Source: Burkholderiales bacterium
GTDB lineage: Bacteria; Pseudomonadota; Gammaproteobacteria; Burkholderiales; Nitrosomonadaceae
Direction: 5' to 3'
Length of the DNA stretch: 64,000 bases
Assembly: GCA_024235795.1 (NCBI GenBank)
Contig: JACKLR010000002.1
Location: 558,001-622,000, forward strand
Shown here: positions 16,295 to 25,559 of the stretch, in pieces
How the letters are laid out: every line of letters begins with the position of its first letter
Numbering within the stretch: the first letter of the stretch is position 1
Made by a program: the position numbers and the translations under genes
Notes under the pieces: generated by a model
Databases searched by the model: none
Told to the model about the DNA's origin: nothing
The model's input: only the letters and a program-made list of their open reading frames with translations

Positions 16295-17908
16295 ATGCGG
16301 ATAGCGCTCTATGCTCGCGTTTCCACGGTCAAGCAAGCGGAAAAGGATTTATCCATACCCGATCAATTGCGGCAAATGCGCGATTGGGGCAAAGCCAACG
16401 GTTACATTGTAATCATGGAATACGTCGAACCGGGTGCATCCGCAACCGATGACAAACGGCCGGTGTTTCAGCAGTTGATTGCTGACGCAACACTGAAACC
16501 CAGTCCTTACGATGCGGTGGTTGTGCACAGCCTGTCACGCTTCTTCCGTGATTCGCTGGAATTCGGCTTATATGAACGCCGTTTGAACAAAGCCGGTGTC
16601 AAACTCATCTCCATTACCCAGCAAACCAGCGATGACCCGAGCGGAGAAATGGCGCGCAAGATATTCAGTATCTTTGATGAGTACCAGAGCAAGGAAAATG
16701 GCAAGCACACCTTGCGTGCCATGAAAGAAAACGCACGCCAAGGCTACTTCAATGGTTCACGCCCGACATTCGGTTATAAAGCGGTTGAAATAGAAACCAG
16801 CCACAAAGCCAAGAAAAAGAAACGCTTTATCATTGATGAACAGGAAGCATGCATCGTTCGCAAAATCTTCGATCTCTACCTGAATGGCTACCTTGGCCAA
16901 TCCTACGGGGCAAAACAGATTGCTGTTCATTTAAATGAGCGTGGTTTGACACTGCGCGGCAAGAAATGGGCACGTAATCGAGTACACGAAATACTTTCCA
17001 ATTCCACTTATCACGGTGAATTCATCTTCAATAAGCGAGACGGTAAGAATCAAAAGAACAAACCTGAAAGTGAATGGATACGCATGACCGTTGATCCCAT
17101 TATCGAGAAATCGACCTTTGATGTCGTGCAAGCACGTAAAGCAAGCCGTGCGCCATCAGTGATGCCGCCAAGAATAGTCAATTCACCTTCCTTACTGACG
17201 GGTTTGCTCAAGTGTGGATGCTGTGGTGCGGGTATGACCTTGGCAACAGGTAAAGGCGGGCGTTATCGTTATTACAAGTGCAATACTCGCATCAGCAAGG
17301 GAATCAAACTTTGTGATAATCACAGTCATCCGATGGAAAAACTGGACAATCTGATACTGACTGCTTTGGCGGACAAGGTATTTGATCCAGAGCGAGTAAA
17401 AACAATGCTCTCTGACATGAAAAAACAGATCAAGACTGCACAAGAAAGCCAGGATGATGGATTGAAGAAACTAACCAAGGAGCTTGAGGAATTAAAGGTT
17501 AAAACAGAAAGGCTTTATGAAGCGGTAGAAAAAGGATTGCTACCGCTTGATTCCTCACTGCAAGAACGCGCCCACAAATTGCATGCAAGGCGGCAAGAAT
17601 TATTGATTCTATCTTCTGGTTATCGTCGTCAGAAGCAATTGCCCGATATTAAACAGAACCAGCTCGAAGCATTTACCAAGACTTTACGTTCTAAGCTACT
17701 CGACAGATCCAGCGGATTCGGCAAGGAATATTTGAAATTACTGGTGAGTGAAATTCGTATTAACGGCCATCAAGCTGAGATAACCGGCAGTTATTCAGCG
17801 CTTGCTCACGCGGTGGAAGAAACAAAAAAGCACTCTCTTGATAGAGTGCCCAGTTTTGTACCGAATTGGCTCCCCGACCAGGGCTCGAACCTGGGACCTG
17901 CGGATTAA
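16295..17908 (+). CDS. Large serine recombinase (resolvase/integrase)
   Basis: About 537 residues. The N-terminal resolvase domain begins MRIALYARVSTVKQ with the catalytic Ser in ARVST, and VVHSLSRFFRD carries conserved Arg residues. The recombinase domain follows (GYKAVEIE, then IAVHLNERGLTLRGKKW), then a zinc ribbon with LKCGCCGAGMTLA and later Cys residues (YYKCN, KLCDNH), then a coiled coil. I prefer the start at 16295 over 16262 because AAGGA lies 10 bases upstream. The last residues (WLPDQGSNLGPAD) are encoded by a partial tRNA-like sequence on the other strand, so the reading frame runs into an attachment site. It could be the integrase of a nested island. Confidence 0.9.
   Translation: MRIALYARVSTVKQAEKDLSIPDQLRQMRDWGKANGYIVIMEYVEPGASATDDKRPVFQQLIADATLKPSPYDAVVVHSLSRFFRDSLEFGLYERRLNKAGVKLISITQQTSDDPSGEMARKIFSIFDEYQSKENGKHTLRAMKENARQGYFNGSRPTFGYKAVEIETSHKAKKKKRFIIDEQEACIVRKIFDLYLNGYLGQSYGAKQIAVHLNERGLTLRGKKWARNRVHEILSNSTYHGEFIFNKRDGKNQKNKPESEWIRMTVDPIIEKSTFDVVQARKASRAPSVMPPRIVNSPSLLTGLLKCGCCGAGMTLATGKGGRYRYYKCNTRISKGIKLCDNHSHPMEKLDNLILTALADKVFDPERVKTMLSDMKKQIKTAQESQDDGLKKLTKELEELKVKTERLYEAVEKGLLPLDSSLQERAHKLHARRQELLILSSGYRRQKQLPDIKQNQLEAFTKTLRSKLLDRSSGFGKEYLKLLVSEIRINGHQAEITGSYSALAHAVEETKKHSLDRVPSFVPNWLPDQGSNLGPAD
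17830..17849 (+). terminator. Hairpin inside the 3' end of the serine recombinase gene
   Basis: GCACTCT and AGAGTGC form a perfect 7-bp stem with a 6-base loop, followed by CCAGTTTT. It resembles a weak intrinsic terminator placed just before the tRNA-like sequence. This suggests that the original recombinase gene ended near here and its last codons come from the attachment site. Terminator activity is uncertain because the T run is short. Confidence 0.4.
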
Positions 17909-17911
17909 CAG
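17867..17911 (-). other. Partial tRNA-Asn-like sequence (probable att site)
   Basis: On the minus strand this reads as the 3' half of a tRNA: anticodon loop CTGTTAA (anticodon GTT, Asn), a T arm with TTCGAGC loop and perfect CCAGG/CCTGG stem, acceptor strand TCGGGGA and a terminal GCCA. The 5' half is missing; the bases beyond 17911 cannot form the anticodon stem. A tRNA 3' fragment ending in the anticodon loop next to a recombinase gene is the usual form of an integration attachment site. Confidence 0.75.
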
Positions 17912-17943
17912 GTGTTATAACATACTGTTTATATTAATATTAA

Positions 17944-17973
17944 ACTCGCCAGTGCTCGCCAACACTCGCCAAT
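17944..17973 (+). repeat. Three tandem decamers (CTCGCCA units)
   Basis: Three successive 10-bp units share the core CTCGCCA: ACTCGCCAGT, GCTCGCCAAC, ACTCGCCAAT. They lie 33 bases beyond the tRNA-like att site. Helically phased short repeats next to an att site suggest binding sites for a recombinase or accessory protein; that role is inference. The remainder of 17974-18300 is AT-rich and shows no gene. Confidence 0.65.
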
Positions 17974-18300
17974 AATCTTCAGATTTGTCACGTTGTATTT
18001 TAAGGAAATAATTAGTTATCTCTGATCTATCATAACAGTCTGACAAAGCTAGCCTGCTTCAATGCATGCATAAAGGCATAGCTTTTTTGTCTATTTTTTT
18101 AGTTTTTGTATAAATTGTAATGACTGTCACTGATCCAATCTTATTGATTGAAAATATCCTTTTAGCATGCGAAGATGGACGCTACGATAGCGATTCCGGA
18201 AAGACTAAGCATGTGAATTGAAGTATTTACTTCTGTTCCTAACCATAATTCAAAAATTTTTGACGACACTTAACTCGGAAACAAATTAACTAGGTGTTTA

Positions 18301-19416
18301 ATGAAAAAATTTTTTACTGGAGTCGATTATAAGAGCTTTAACCAGAAGCGTTCAGAAGATAGGAATATTCGTCGCCTTGCACACAAAAAATGGAAAACTA
18401 CTAAGCTTCGTTTAGAATTAGGTCTCGCTCAGGAAGAGATTAAAGAGAAGAAATCTTTTAAGAATAAATATCCTAATTATGTAAAAGTTATTGCACCAGA
18501 AGTATTTTCATTTATTAAAAATACGAATGAAGTAATTGAGCTGATAGAACATTTAAAGAAACTGTATGACTCAAATCAAAAGGTGTATGTCGTCCTTGAG
18601 CACGTAAAAGAAACTGACTACAGTGCAATAGTTGTTCTTCTATCAATCATGGTCAAGTTCAAAACCAAAAATATCGATTTCAACGGAAGTATACCTTCTG
18701 AAAACGAACCAAGACAGATGCTAGAGCAGTCAGGTTTTTTTAAAAACTTGTATAAGAAATTCACAGAACATGATAGCTATGATATTTCGACCATTGGCCC
18801 TAATGGAATACATACGCACGCAGCAAAAAAAGTTGACTCAGCGCTGAGTAGCCAAATCATCACTTCAGCGACTAAATATATTTGGGGGGAGGCTAGGAGA
18901 TGTCAGGGTGTACAAAGAGTACTGATCGAATTGATGCAAAATACCAATAACCATGCAGAAATAGGGAAATTAGGCGAGAAGCATTGGTGGTTGTCTGTAA
19001 ATCAAGATAAAAATTCAAAAAAGGTTTCTTTTTCTTTTGTTGATTTTGGTGTAGGAATATTCACTAACCTTGCATATAAACCTACGGAAAGTAAGTTTTA
19101 TGGTTGGGTTCAAAAATTATCTTCTAAAATACAATATGGTAATAACGCCGATCTTTTAGAGCTCATTCTTAAAGGTGAATTACATCGCACGGTTACAGGC
19201 GAACATTATCGTGGTAAAGGTCTTCCAGGCATTGCGGAAGTTATGAGGAGAAATCAAATATCTAATCTGCATATAATAACTAATGATGTATTTTGTTGTG
19301 CTTCTAACGGTATTTATAGAACATTAAGTAATTCTTTTAGTGGAACCTTTGTTTATTGGGAGCTTGGAGAAGATAATGACAGTCATAAACGAGTTAACAC
19401 TAGTAGTATCGACTAA
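18301..19416 (+). CDS. GHKL-type ATPase with STAS-like N-terminal domain
   Basis: A 371-residue soluble protein. Residues ~60-150 look like a STAS-type alpha/beta domain (KVYVVLEHVKETDYSAIVVL). The C-terminal part has the Bergerat ATP-binding motifs in order: N box ELMQNTNNHA (210-219), G1 box VDFGVG (247-252), G2 box RGKGLPGI (304-311), and a closing strand FSGTFVYWEL. It has no receiver, sensor or dimerisation-phosphoacceptor region, so it resembles anti-sigma or Spo0M-like switch kinases and GHKL ATPases rather than a sensor kinase. It overlaps the next gene. The operon is AT-rich compared with the conjugation genes, a sign of separate acquisition. Confidence 0.8.
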   Translation: MKKFFTGVDYKSFNQKRSEDRNIRRLAHKKWKTTKLRLELGLAQEEIKEKKSFKNKYPNYVKVIAPEVFSFIKNTNEVIELIEHLKKLYDSNQKVYVVLEHVKETDYSAIVVLLSIMVKFKTKNIDFNGSIPSENEPRQMLEQSGFFKNLYKKFTEHDSYDISTIGPNGIHTHAAKKVDSALSSQIITSATKYIWGEARRCQGVQRVLIELMQNTNNHAEIGKLGEKHWWLSVNQDKNSKKVSFSFVDFGVGIFTNLAYKPTESKFYGWVQKLSSKIQYGNNADLLELILKGELHRTVTGEHYRGKGLPGIAEVMRRNQISNLHIITNDVFCCASNGIYRTLSNSFSGTFVYWELGEDNDSHKRVNTSSID

Positions 19417-19720
19417 TTTTTCGCCTACCCCAGGGCCACGGAAGATACTTGAAGGTAAATTCTCAGGAGAAGAATTTCGAGAATCTTGTTTAGAGCCAAA
19501 GCTTAAAGAAGCGATTGAAAAGAATACTAAGCTTCTTATAGATCTTGATGGTACTGCTGGATTTGGAACCTCATTTTTGGAAGAAGCGTTTGGTGGATTA
19601 ATTCGAATAAATAAATATAGTTACGAAGAAATTCTTAATCATATTGAACTAAAGTCAGTTGAAGAAGATTATCTTATAGATGATATTAAGTGGTATCTAA
19701 AGGACGCTGCTAATAAGTGA
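19376..19720 (+). CDS. STAS-like DUF4325 domain protein
   Basis: About 114 residues from the start at 19376, which follows a GGAGA site and overlaps the ATPase gene by 41 bases; the longer frame from 19340 would need a start deeper inside that gene. The motif LLIDLDGTAGFGTSFLEEAF matches the STAS-like DUF4325 family, where a strand-loop-helix presents Ser or Thr to a partner. Pairing with a GHKL ATPase suggests a kinase/anti-kinase switch as in SpoIIAA/AB, though this link is inference. The stop overlaps the GTG start of the next gene by 4 bases. Confidence 0.75.
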   Translation: MTVINELTLVVSTNFSPTPGPRKILEGKFSGEEFRESCLEPKLKEAIEKNTKLLIDLDGTAGFGTSFLEEAFGGLIRINKYSYEEILNHIELKSVEEDYLIDDIKWYLKDAANK

Positions 19721-20319
19721 TTAATTTTTTAAAAATTTGTCTGCATTTAGTAACTTTTATTATGGGGTTCTTTGTCGGTAAATTGTTTATCTTGTCAGAA
19801 GAAGTAGTGATTGATAAAAATATCAACCCTGTGCATGCTTTATCTATATTTGTAACTTTATTTATTGCTATATTGATAACAGTTTTTTTTCAAACAAAAA
19901 AGGAAATTAATAATACTGAGAATGAAATAATAATTAAGCGAATCGACAAAATAATAGAAATTATTGATTGTTTACATGACTCTGTCTGCTCAGGTAAAGT
20001 TGCTATTTCCCAAGCCCCTGCTTTAGTAAAAAGAATTCATAACTCTAGTAAATATATATGGGATAGTTGTTTTAGTGATCAAGCTATTAATGTTTCAATA
20101 AAATTTGAATTAATAGAAGCTGAAACAAGAAAAATAAACGATCTTCTTACAAATACTCCTGCAAATCATACTAATGTAGAGAAACCTCCTGTTCAGGTAG
20201 TTGATAATAACTATGAATATAATGATTTAAGAATAGTTGAAATAGAAAAGCATATTGAAGATTTGAAAAATAAGCTTTTTAAAATTCAATTAGAAGTAAA
20301 TAGAAAATTGAATCGATAA
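19717..20319 (+). CDS. Membrane-anchored coiled-coil protein of unknown function
   Basis: A 200-residue protein starting with GTG in a GTGA overlap with the previous stop. Two hydrophobic helices (about residues 5-25 and 42-60) are followed by an Ile/Lys/Glu-rich, probably coiled-coil region, a polar linker (residues ~145-165) and a second coiled coil (VEIEKHIEDLKNKLFKIQLE). Such a membrane anchor with a long helical cytoplasmic part could be the effector or scaffold of the three-gene operon. No family recognised. Confidence 0.65.
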   Translation: MINFLKICLHLVTFIMGFFVGKLFILSEEVVIDKNINPVHALSIFVTLFIAILITVFFQTKKEINNTENEIIIKRIDKIIEIIDCLHDSVCSGKVAISQAPALVKRIHNSSKYIWDSCFSDQAINVSIKFELIEAETRKINDLLTNTPANHTNVEKPPVQVVDNNYEYNDLRIVEIEKHIEDLKNKLFKIQLEVNRKLNR

Positions 20320-20719
20320 ACTCTCACAAATATTTACTTATCATAGTTGTACATTTAAGTATTCTAAAACTAAGTAGATTCTAATCATCATTATTTATAG
20401 TTCACAAAATCATAGTGAATGCCGTTATACACATTCATAAAATTTAATATGTTATTACATGTTTGTACTTTCAACTATCAATAAGTTCTTGAGAAGCCTT
20501 GTCGATAAGAACAAAACTTATACTAATCGGATAGATATCATCCCTCAACGTTTTTTCAGGTCTTTGAAGATCATGGCGTTGCTACTTCACAAATCCCCCA
20601 TTTTTTACCCCAAATCAAGTTGAATGATTTGAAATCCAAAGATGCAATACTTTAAGTGCTAACTCATGAAATTCTGGAACAGGTTGCTCAATTATTTAGT
20701 ATTCGTAATCAGTGGCTTG
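20320..20719. other. AT-rich intergenic tract without gene
   Basis: This stretch of about 400 bases separates the three-gene operon from the truncated IS5-like copy. No reading frame with a plausible start is visible. The tract CAAATCCCCCATTTTTTACCCC (20592-20613) is a conspicuous pyrimidine-rich segment of unknown meaning, possibly the scar of another element. Confidence 0.5.
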
Positions 20720-21222
20720 AGGGGGTTGATAATCTTGATCGCCAGTTTGCTGTCTGTCGGGTATGTGATGTTCTTCTCTTGCACTGTCGTGTCAACATGA
20801 ACCACATCTTCCAGCGCCGATCCCCCATGCAAACCAACACTCATCCGGAAAATCCGCTCTACACCTTCCACGCCTATGCGCTTGCGAAAATGCACCAGTT
20901 CCGTGCTATGACAAGGCAGCTTCTGCTGGAACTCTTTCATGCCGCAAAAAGCCTGATAATAAGGATTGCGCTTCCACTGCAATACTATCGATTCGTCACT
21001 CAAATTCTCTAATTGCTTCAGGATCAATAACCCAACCATCAACCGGATCGGCTTACTCGGCGCGCCTGTTGATTTCGTGTAGTGAATCGAGAATGCTTCG
21101 TCAAATTCTTGCCACGGTATCGCGCCTGCAAGCTTCAACAATGGATCATTGACATCCAACTGCATCAAAAAATCTGTTCCAAACAAATTCGGTTGATGAA
21201 TCGTACTGCTACGTCTTAGCAT
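20692..21222 (-). pseudogene. Truncated IS5-family transposase
   Basis: An open frame of 176 residues whose first ~155 are almost identical to the intact transposase (starting MLRRSSTIHQPNLFG), and whose last ~20 come from unrelated DNA after the break. Only the first Asp of the DDE triad (HVDTTVQE) remains, so it cannot be active. A few substitutions (for example SIHYTKSTGAP for SNHYTKSTGEP) show that the two copies have been apart for some time. Confidence 0.85.
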
Positions 21223-21350
21223 TTTTAATCACCAGTCCGACCAGAAATATGGTGCCATTTTAACATTTTCGGTTGTTATGATCACTAAAAAACAGCGTAT
21301 TTATAGCTAATATCAAGTGCTTATTGGAATTTCAGGGCCGACTAAATACC
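20720..21350 (-). mobile_element. Truncated IS5-like element, inverted copy
   Basis: This is the left part of the same element as 9397-10926, in inverse orientation. Its left end (TTTAGTCGGCCCTGAAA on minus, about 21333-21349), the upstream leader and the first ~155 codons of transposase are present. Homology stops at about 20720, after the codons for AIKIIN. The break removes the catalytic core downstream. Together with the intact copy it brackets the cargo region in inverted orientation. Confidence 0.8.
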
Positions 21351-21359
21351 GAATAACTG

Positions 21360-22475
21360 TCAGCGTGTACGATTTTTGCGTTTGCTCAATCCGCCATCTT
21401 CCTTCACAAATGTTCTGAGCTTCCTTAAAATGGCGCTTATTTCACCGGGCATTGACGCAAAAAACCCTTCTTCCCGCAATGAACGATACTCAGAATCGTT
21501 CACTGTCATCACATCTCTTAATATCCCGGCTTCGCATGCTTTCAATAATACCGGGTGTCTGTAATCATTGGCATTCGTGATGGCAAATATCGTATTGACG
21601 CCCGAATTGCGTGCAAAATTTTGTAGTCGCGCCAGTAGAAGATTTTGAGGGCGATTAAGTACCGATAAGGGTAATTCACTTAACGACAATACAAAACCTG
21701 TTGCACTGATGCCTATCAAGTTAAAAAACTGATCCCGCTTTTTTAAAGCATGGCCTATCTTTGCCAGATCCTCCGGTGAGGCTATTTTCTCCAGGAGCAG
21801 TTCATGACTTTTATAATGATTATTCTGATAACCACCCGCCAGATCACCCATCCAATCCACAAAATCGACATGACCGTCTTTATCAATGACACTGTATTGA
21901 CTGGTATTGATAACTACATGGCCTTTGAAACTCGGAACAAATGATGCAAGTATTTCTGTGAGCCTGACATCCTGACTCGATGGCGTAGCATTACCGGATG
22001 GATGGTTATGCAATAACCAGTAACCATCTGCTTTAACATGTCGTCTGGTCTTTTCTACCAAAACACCCAGATCATGTTTGGCATGTCCAATCTTTTCCAG
22101 ATAGACTGCACCCGGCAACCTGGAACTCACAGCCGTATGATGAACGATGCGATTCATACGGGTATAAAATATTCTTAGCGTCTCATAGCGCGGGTCGCGT
22201 AATATTTGCGCCATTATTGCCAGATCATGGCCTGACTTGATGGGCTGATTCAGGAAGGTGGTTCCTCCTTTTTCTTTGAAGTCTTTTGGGAAATCGCCAC
22301 CCAGTAAGGTGCCACCTGCCCATCGAGCATGAGATTCGAGCAGTTCTGTATAGGCACCTCTTCCTGCTTCTTTTTGCTTTTCGGTAGTACCGGGACGAGT
22401 CTCAATTTTTTCATAAAGATCACCTTCATCAGGATTGGATGGGATTCCTGGAATCTTCAGCATATTATCGCGCAT
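21360..22475 (-). CDS. RadC/JAB (MPN) domain protein of the conjugative element
   Basis: A 371-residue protein. The centre has the RadC-like metal-binding motif LLHNHPSGNATPSSQD (about residues 155-170), preceded by a Glu-containing strand (AVYLEKIGHAKHD), as in JAB/MPN enzymes. RadC-like proteins are common on mobile elements, with no settled function. The N-terminal ~90 residues and C-terminal ~130 residues have no motif I recognise. It follows the ArdC-primase gene by 20 bases with an AAGGAGA ribosome site, so the two are likely co-transcribed. Confidence 0.78.
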   Translation of the reverse strand: MRDNMLKIPGIPSNPDEGDLYEKIETRPGTTEKQKEAGRGAYTELLESHARWAGGTLLGGDFPKDFKEKGGTTFLNQPIKSGHDLAIMAQILRDPRYETLRIFYTRMNRIVHHTAVSSRLPGAVYLEKIGHAKHDLGVLVEKTRRHVKADGYWLLHNHPSGNATPSSQDVRLTEILASFVPSFKGHVVINTSQYSVIDKDGHVDFVDWMGDLAGGYQNNHYKSHELLLEKIASPEDLAKIGHALKKRDQFFNLIGISATGFVLSLSELPLSVLNRPQNLLLARLQNFARNSGVNTIFAITNANDYRHPVLLKACEAGILRDVMTVNDSEYRSLREEGFFASMPGEISAILRKLRTFVKEDGGLSKRKNRTR

Positions 22476-22495
22476 CTTGCGGTCTCCTTAAAAGA

Positions 22496-25333
22496 TTACC
22501 TGGCCAATGCCCGTTTTTGCTTTATTTCCTGCTGCTTAGGTTCAATAGGGACTTGTAACTTCAATAAGCTGTCCTGTTTAGCCTGCTGAGATATTTTTTC
22601 AACAACCGATCCGACCTGACGTTTAACCGCCTCAATACCCAGCACGCTTTTATTGGCCAGATCATTAAAATCATTTAATTTTTTAGATACCTGCTCACCC
22701 AATGCAAAAACTGGAAATACTGCCACACCGTCAACTAAACTTTCTGCTTCAAGCGCTTTCTCCTTGCCGGGGTTTTTGCCAAGGGTGGAGTCCAAATGAT
22801 GATCATCGTCGCCTGCGATGACGATTGGCTTATGCGGGTATTTATGATGTAAATCCTGCGCGACTTTGGACAGGTTGCCTGAATCAAATGCAGCTATGAC
22901 AGGATAACCCAGCGCCTGAGATAGCGTGTCTGCCGTGGCATAGCCTTCAGCAATCACAATGGCAGGTGTAGCATCCAGTGCTGCAAGTCCCTGACTCTCG
23001 CCACCAACGATATGAAAGTTATTCTCTTTCTTACTACCTGCTGCAAAAAGCTTTGCACCACTTGCCTGTATCGTTTGCACACTCCAGATTTGTCCATCAA
23101 CATCTTGTGCGGCAAGCAACAAATCACCGGCAGTAAATATCAGACTGTCAGGATATTCCTCACGCAACACTTTGACTTCCTGCCAGTTCTGACCAATTTT
23201 GATGATTGAGTCATTGGGTAAATCATCCGCATTCTGCGGCACAATTCTCAGATCGCCTGGCCGGACACGCTTCTCTTTCAGATACGGATGTTCGGAATCG
23301 GCTGCCGGTGCGATTGCGAGCAATTCTTGAATTGCATCAGCAACCTTAATTTGTTGCGCATGCTGCTCGACTTTTCTGTTTTGCTGCTTGATAGCAGCAT
23401 GGGCGATCAATTCCGCTTTTTGCTCATCCGTTAACGAATAACCCTTGGCCTTCCAGCGAATCTCTATCCCGGTTCGATTATTCTTGAAATATCCGGCAGG
23501 ATGCCCATCCAGATGCGCCACATAAAAACCTGATTTCTCACCCGACTTGTCGCCCTCAACTTTAATTCTGTGTGTGCCGCCATCCATCACCGGATGATTA
23601 CCATCAACCCGGCAACCTTGAGCGCGAAGCAAGTCAGCAAATTCACTCACAGGATCGATAGCCGGTTCCTGCTGTCTGGAAACGTTCTCAGGCAGCCAAC
23701 GCTGTAATGTTTGAATATCCGCTTCTGACCCTACATACCAGGCACGGGCCTTTTTGTCCCAACGAGCTCCTGCAGCCTTTGCCAAATCTTTTTCCGTATA
23801 AGGAACAATCAAATATTGACGAGCATTGTCATCGTTTTGCTCGGTCTTGACTCCTGATATCGATACTTCAGCGCTAATTGGAGCATCTCGAATGCGGTTT
23901 TCATGAATGTGGGCAAGTTTAGTGGCCTTTTCATGTTCATTCTTTTCGGCAGCGACATCAATGAGTGCGAGCAGATTGGTTAAATCTCGCGCTTCTTGCA
24001 CAGAATCACAGTCTTTTACCCATTGGAAAGTCTGATCATCACGCTGCATAGTCACGCCCCAGAATTGCGGCTCTCTATTCAGTGAATGAGCGGATACTAT
24101 AGACTCAATGCCATTTTCATCGGTTTGAATGACGTTACCCTGAATCTGTAACTGTCCATTCCAGTCAGCCGGAATTCTAAAACCCAATTTTTCCTCCGCA
24201 ACTTCTTCAAACTCCAAGTTATCAATGCCCCCGCCCCTCGTAAACTTAAGTGCATCGGCAACCAAAACGATGGCATCCTGATCCTTTTTTGACATAGCTT
24301 GTGTCAGATCATTAAACCGTTGGATATTGCTAGTAACGATAGTTGCCAGATCAGGTGAGAGATTCAGTAAATAAGCGGCGGTGTTTCGCTTGATTTGATC
24401 CATCTTGATTGCCTCCTGCGTATCAATTTCTTTTCCAATTTCCTGTTGTTGTGACAATGCCAGTACATAATCCTGGATTTTTTCAGCATCAGCAGCGGCA
24501 CGAAATATTTCTGTCGGATCTTCCTGTAGCGCTTTGATCCATGAACTCACATAAGCCACATGCTGCCCCGGATCATGACCGATACCCAATTCACCGCTGA
24601 GCAACATGCTGGCAATCTCAGCGCGTAGTTCTTCTTTGGCATAACCGTGGCTGCCGAATGGATGCGATAGGTCACGACTTAAGCGCGACTCATGGCCGGT
24701 CCAGTGGCCCAGTTCATGCAGTGCTGTTGCGTAGTAGCGATCGGGGGTTGGAAACTGGTGCTTATGGGGTAAGTGGATACTGTCGGTTGATGGCCGGTAA
24801 AATGCGCGATCAGCCTCGCCATGATGGATTACGGCATGGGATGCTTGTAATATGTGCTCAGCACGCTCCAGTGGATCCCAGTCAGGAGCTTTAATACTGA
24901 GTTCTGGCAGATTATCCATCTGCTGCGCATTAAATACGGCGGCATAAAACACCCTGGGACGCTCAAGTCTGACCTGTTCTTTAATGGGATTACCTTCACT
25001 ATTTAATACAGGATTATTGTTGTCATCGGTTTTGATGCGTTCATCAGTAAATTTCCAGTATTGCACGAGCGTGCTTTTTTCACCTTTACGCACCTGTGCA
25101 CCCAGGCTTACCGCTTGCTTGTACGTTAACCAACGCGGATCCGTATACGCAAGACTCATCAGGTTCAGGCTATTAATGCCCCGATAGCGCTTTCCCGTCG
25201 TGGGATTGACAGGTAATGCAGCCAGGAGATCGCCGGGTTTCCACGGCTTTTGCCAGGGAGCCACACCTTTTTTGAGTTGCTCAATCAGATTCTCGGCGAC
25301 TTGTTCATGAAAAGCCTTCTTAGCCTCTTTCAT
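22496..25333 (-). CDS. ArdC-like antirestriction / Toprim primase fusion (TraC-like)
   Basis: About 945 residues. The N-terminal ArdC-type ssDNA-binding domain ([28 protein letters not shown]) is followed by a zincin-like metallopeptidase with [15 protein letters not shown] near residue 206. The middle part has small repeated domains ([20 protein letters not shown] and [19 protein letters not shown]). The C-terminus carries a Toprim primase core with [12 protein letters not shown] near 790 and [10 protein letters not shown]. It sits where RP4 has the TraC primase, and probably protects and primes the incoming strand. I chose 25333 over 25384 because GGAGG lies 7 bases upstream. Confidence 0.85.
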   Translation of the reverse strand: MKEAKKAFHEQVAENLIEQLKKGVAPWQKPWKPGDLLAALPVNPTTGKRYRGINSLNLMSLAYTDPRWLTYKQAVSLGAQVRKGEKSTLVQYWKFTDERIKTDDNNNPVLNSEGNPIKEQVRLERPRVFYAAVFNAQQMDNLPELSIKAPDWDPLERAEHILQASHAVIHHGEADRAFYRPSTDSIHLPHKHQFPTPDRYYATALHELGHWTGHESRLSRDLSHPFGSHGYAKEELRAEIASMLLSGELGIGHDPGQHVAYVSSWIKALQEDPTEIFRAAADAEKIQDYVLALSQQQEIGKEIDTQEAIKMDQIKRNTAAYLLNLSPDLATIVTSNIQRFNDLTQAMSKKDQDAIVLVADALKFTRGGGIDNLEFEEVAEEKLGFRIPADWNGQLQIQGNVIQTDENGIESIVSAHSLNREPQFWGVTMQRDDQTFQWVKDCDSVQEARDLTNLLALIDVAAEKNEHEKATKLAHIHENRIRDAPISAEVSISGVKTEQNDDNARQYLIVPYTEKDLAKAAGARWDKKARAWYVGSEADIQTLQRWLPENVSRQQEPAIDPVSEFADLLRAQGCRVDGNHPVMDGGTHRIKVEGDKSGEKSGFYVAHLDGHPAGYFKNNRTGIEIRWKAKGYSLTDEQKAELIAHAAIKQQNRKVEQHAQQIKVADAIQELLAIAPAADSEHPYLKEKRVRPGDLRIVPQNADDLPNDSIIKIGQNWQEVKVLREEYPDSLIFTAGDLLLAAQDVDGQIWSVQTIQASGAKLFAAGSKKENNFHIVGGESQGLAALDATPAIVIAEGYATADTLSQALGYPVIAAFDSGNLSKVAQDLHHKYPHKPIVIAGDDDHHLDSTLGKNPGKEKALEAESLVDGVAVFPVFALGEQVSKKLNDFNDLANKSVLGIEAVKRQVGSVVEKISQQAKQDSLLKLQVPIEPKQQEIKQKRALAR

Positions 25334-25541
25334 CTTCAACCTCCGCTGTATAATCGATCGTGCTATCCAGCGCATCTTCCTCACTCAAAGCATCTTCTTT
25401 GAATGCGCCCAACCTTTCAGCTTCCAAGGGATCAAATTCAGCTTGGAAGCCCGGTATTTCTGCATCGAGTAGCTTTTCCTTGATCACCTGATCTTGAATG
25501 TCAGGATTTTTTGATTGAGTTTCATCGTCCGTTCTATTCAT
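25320..25541 (-). CDS. Small acidic protein of the transfer region
   Basis: A 73-residue, strongly acidic protein without Cys, signal peptide or membrane helix (for example [20 protein letters not shown]). It is in the slot between traF and the traC-like primase gene, where RP4 has traD/traE, but I see no similarity to those. A GGAG-type ribosome site precedes the start and its end overlaps the start of the primase gene by 14 bases, which supports a real, coupled gene. Function unknown. Confidence 0.6.
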   Translation of the reverse strand: MNRTDDETQSKNPDIQDQVIKEKLLDAEIPGFQAEFDPLEAERLGAFKEDALSEEDALDSTIDYTAEVEDERG

Positions 25542-25559
25542 GGCGCTTACTCCTGTTGG

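Noticed and set aside
16295..17911. A prophage based on the large serine recombinase
   Set aside because: No phage structural, lysis or replication gene lies near it; the module is a recombinase with an att-like sequence only.
17944..17973. A CRISPR array
   Set aside because: Only three contiguous 10-bp units without spacers; no array of 25-40-bp repeats with unique spacers was seen anywhere in the window.
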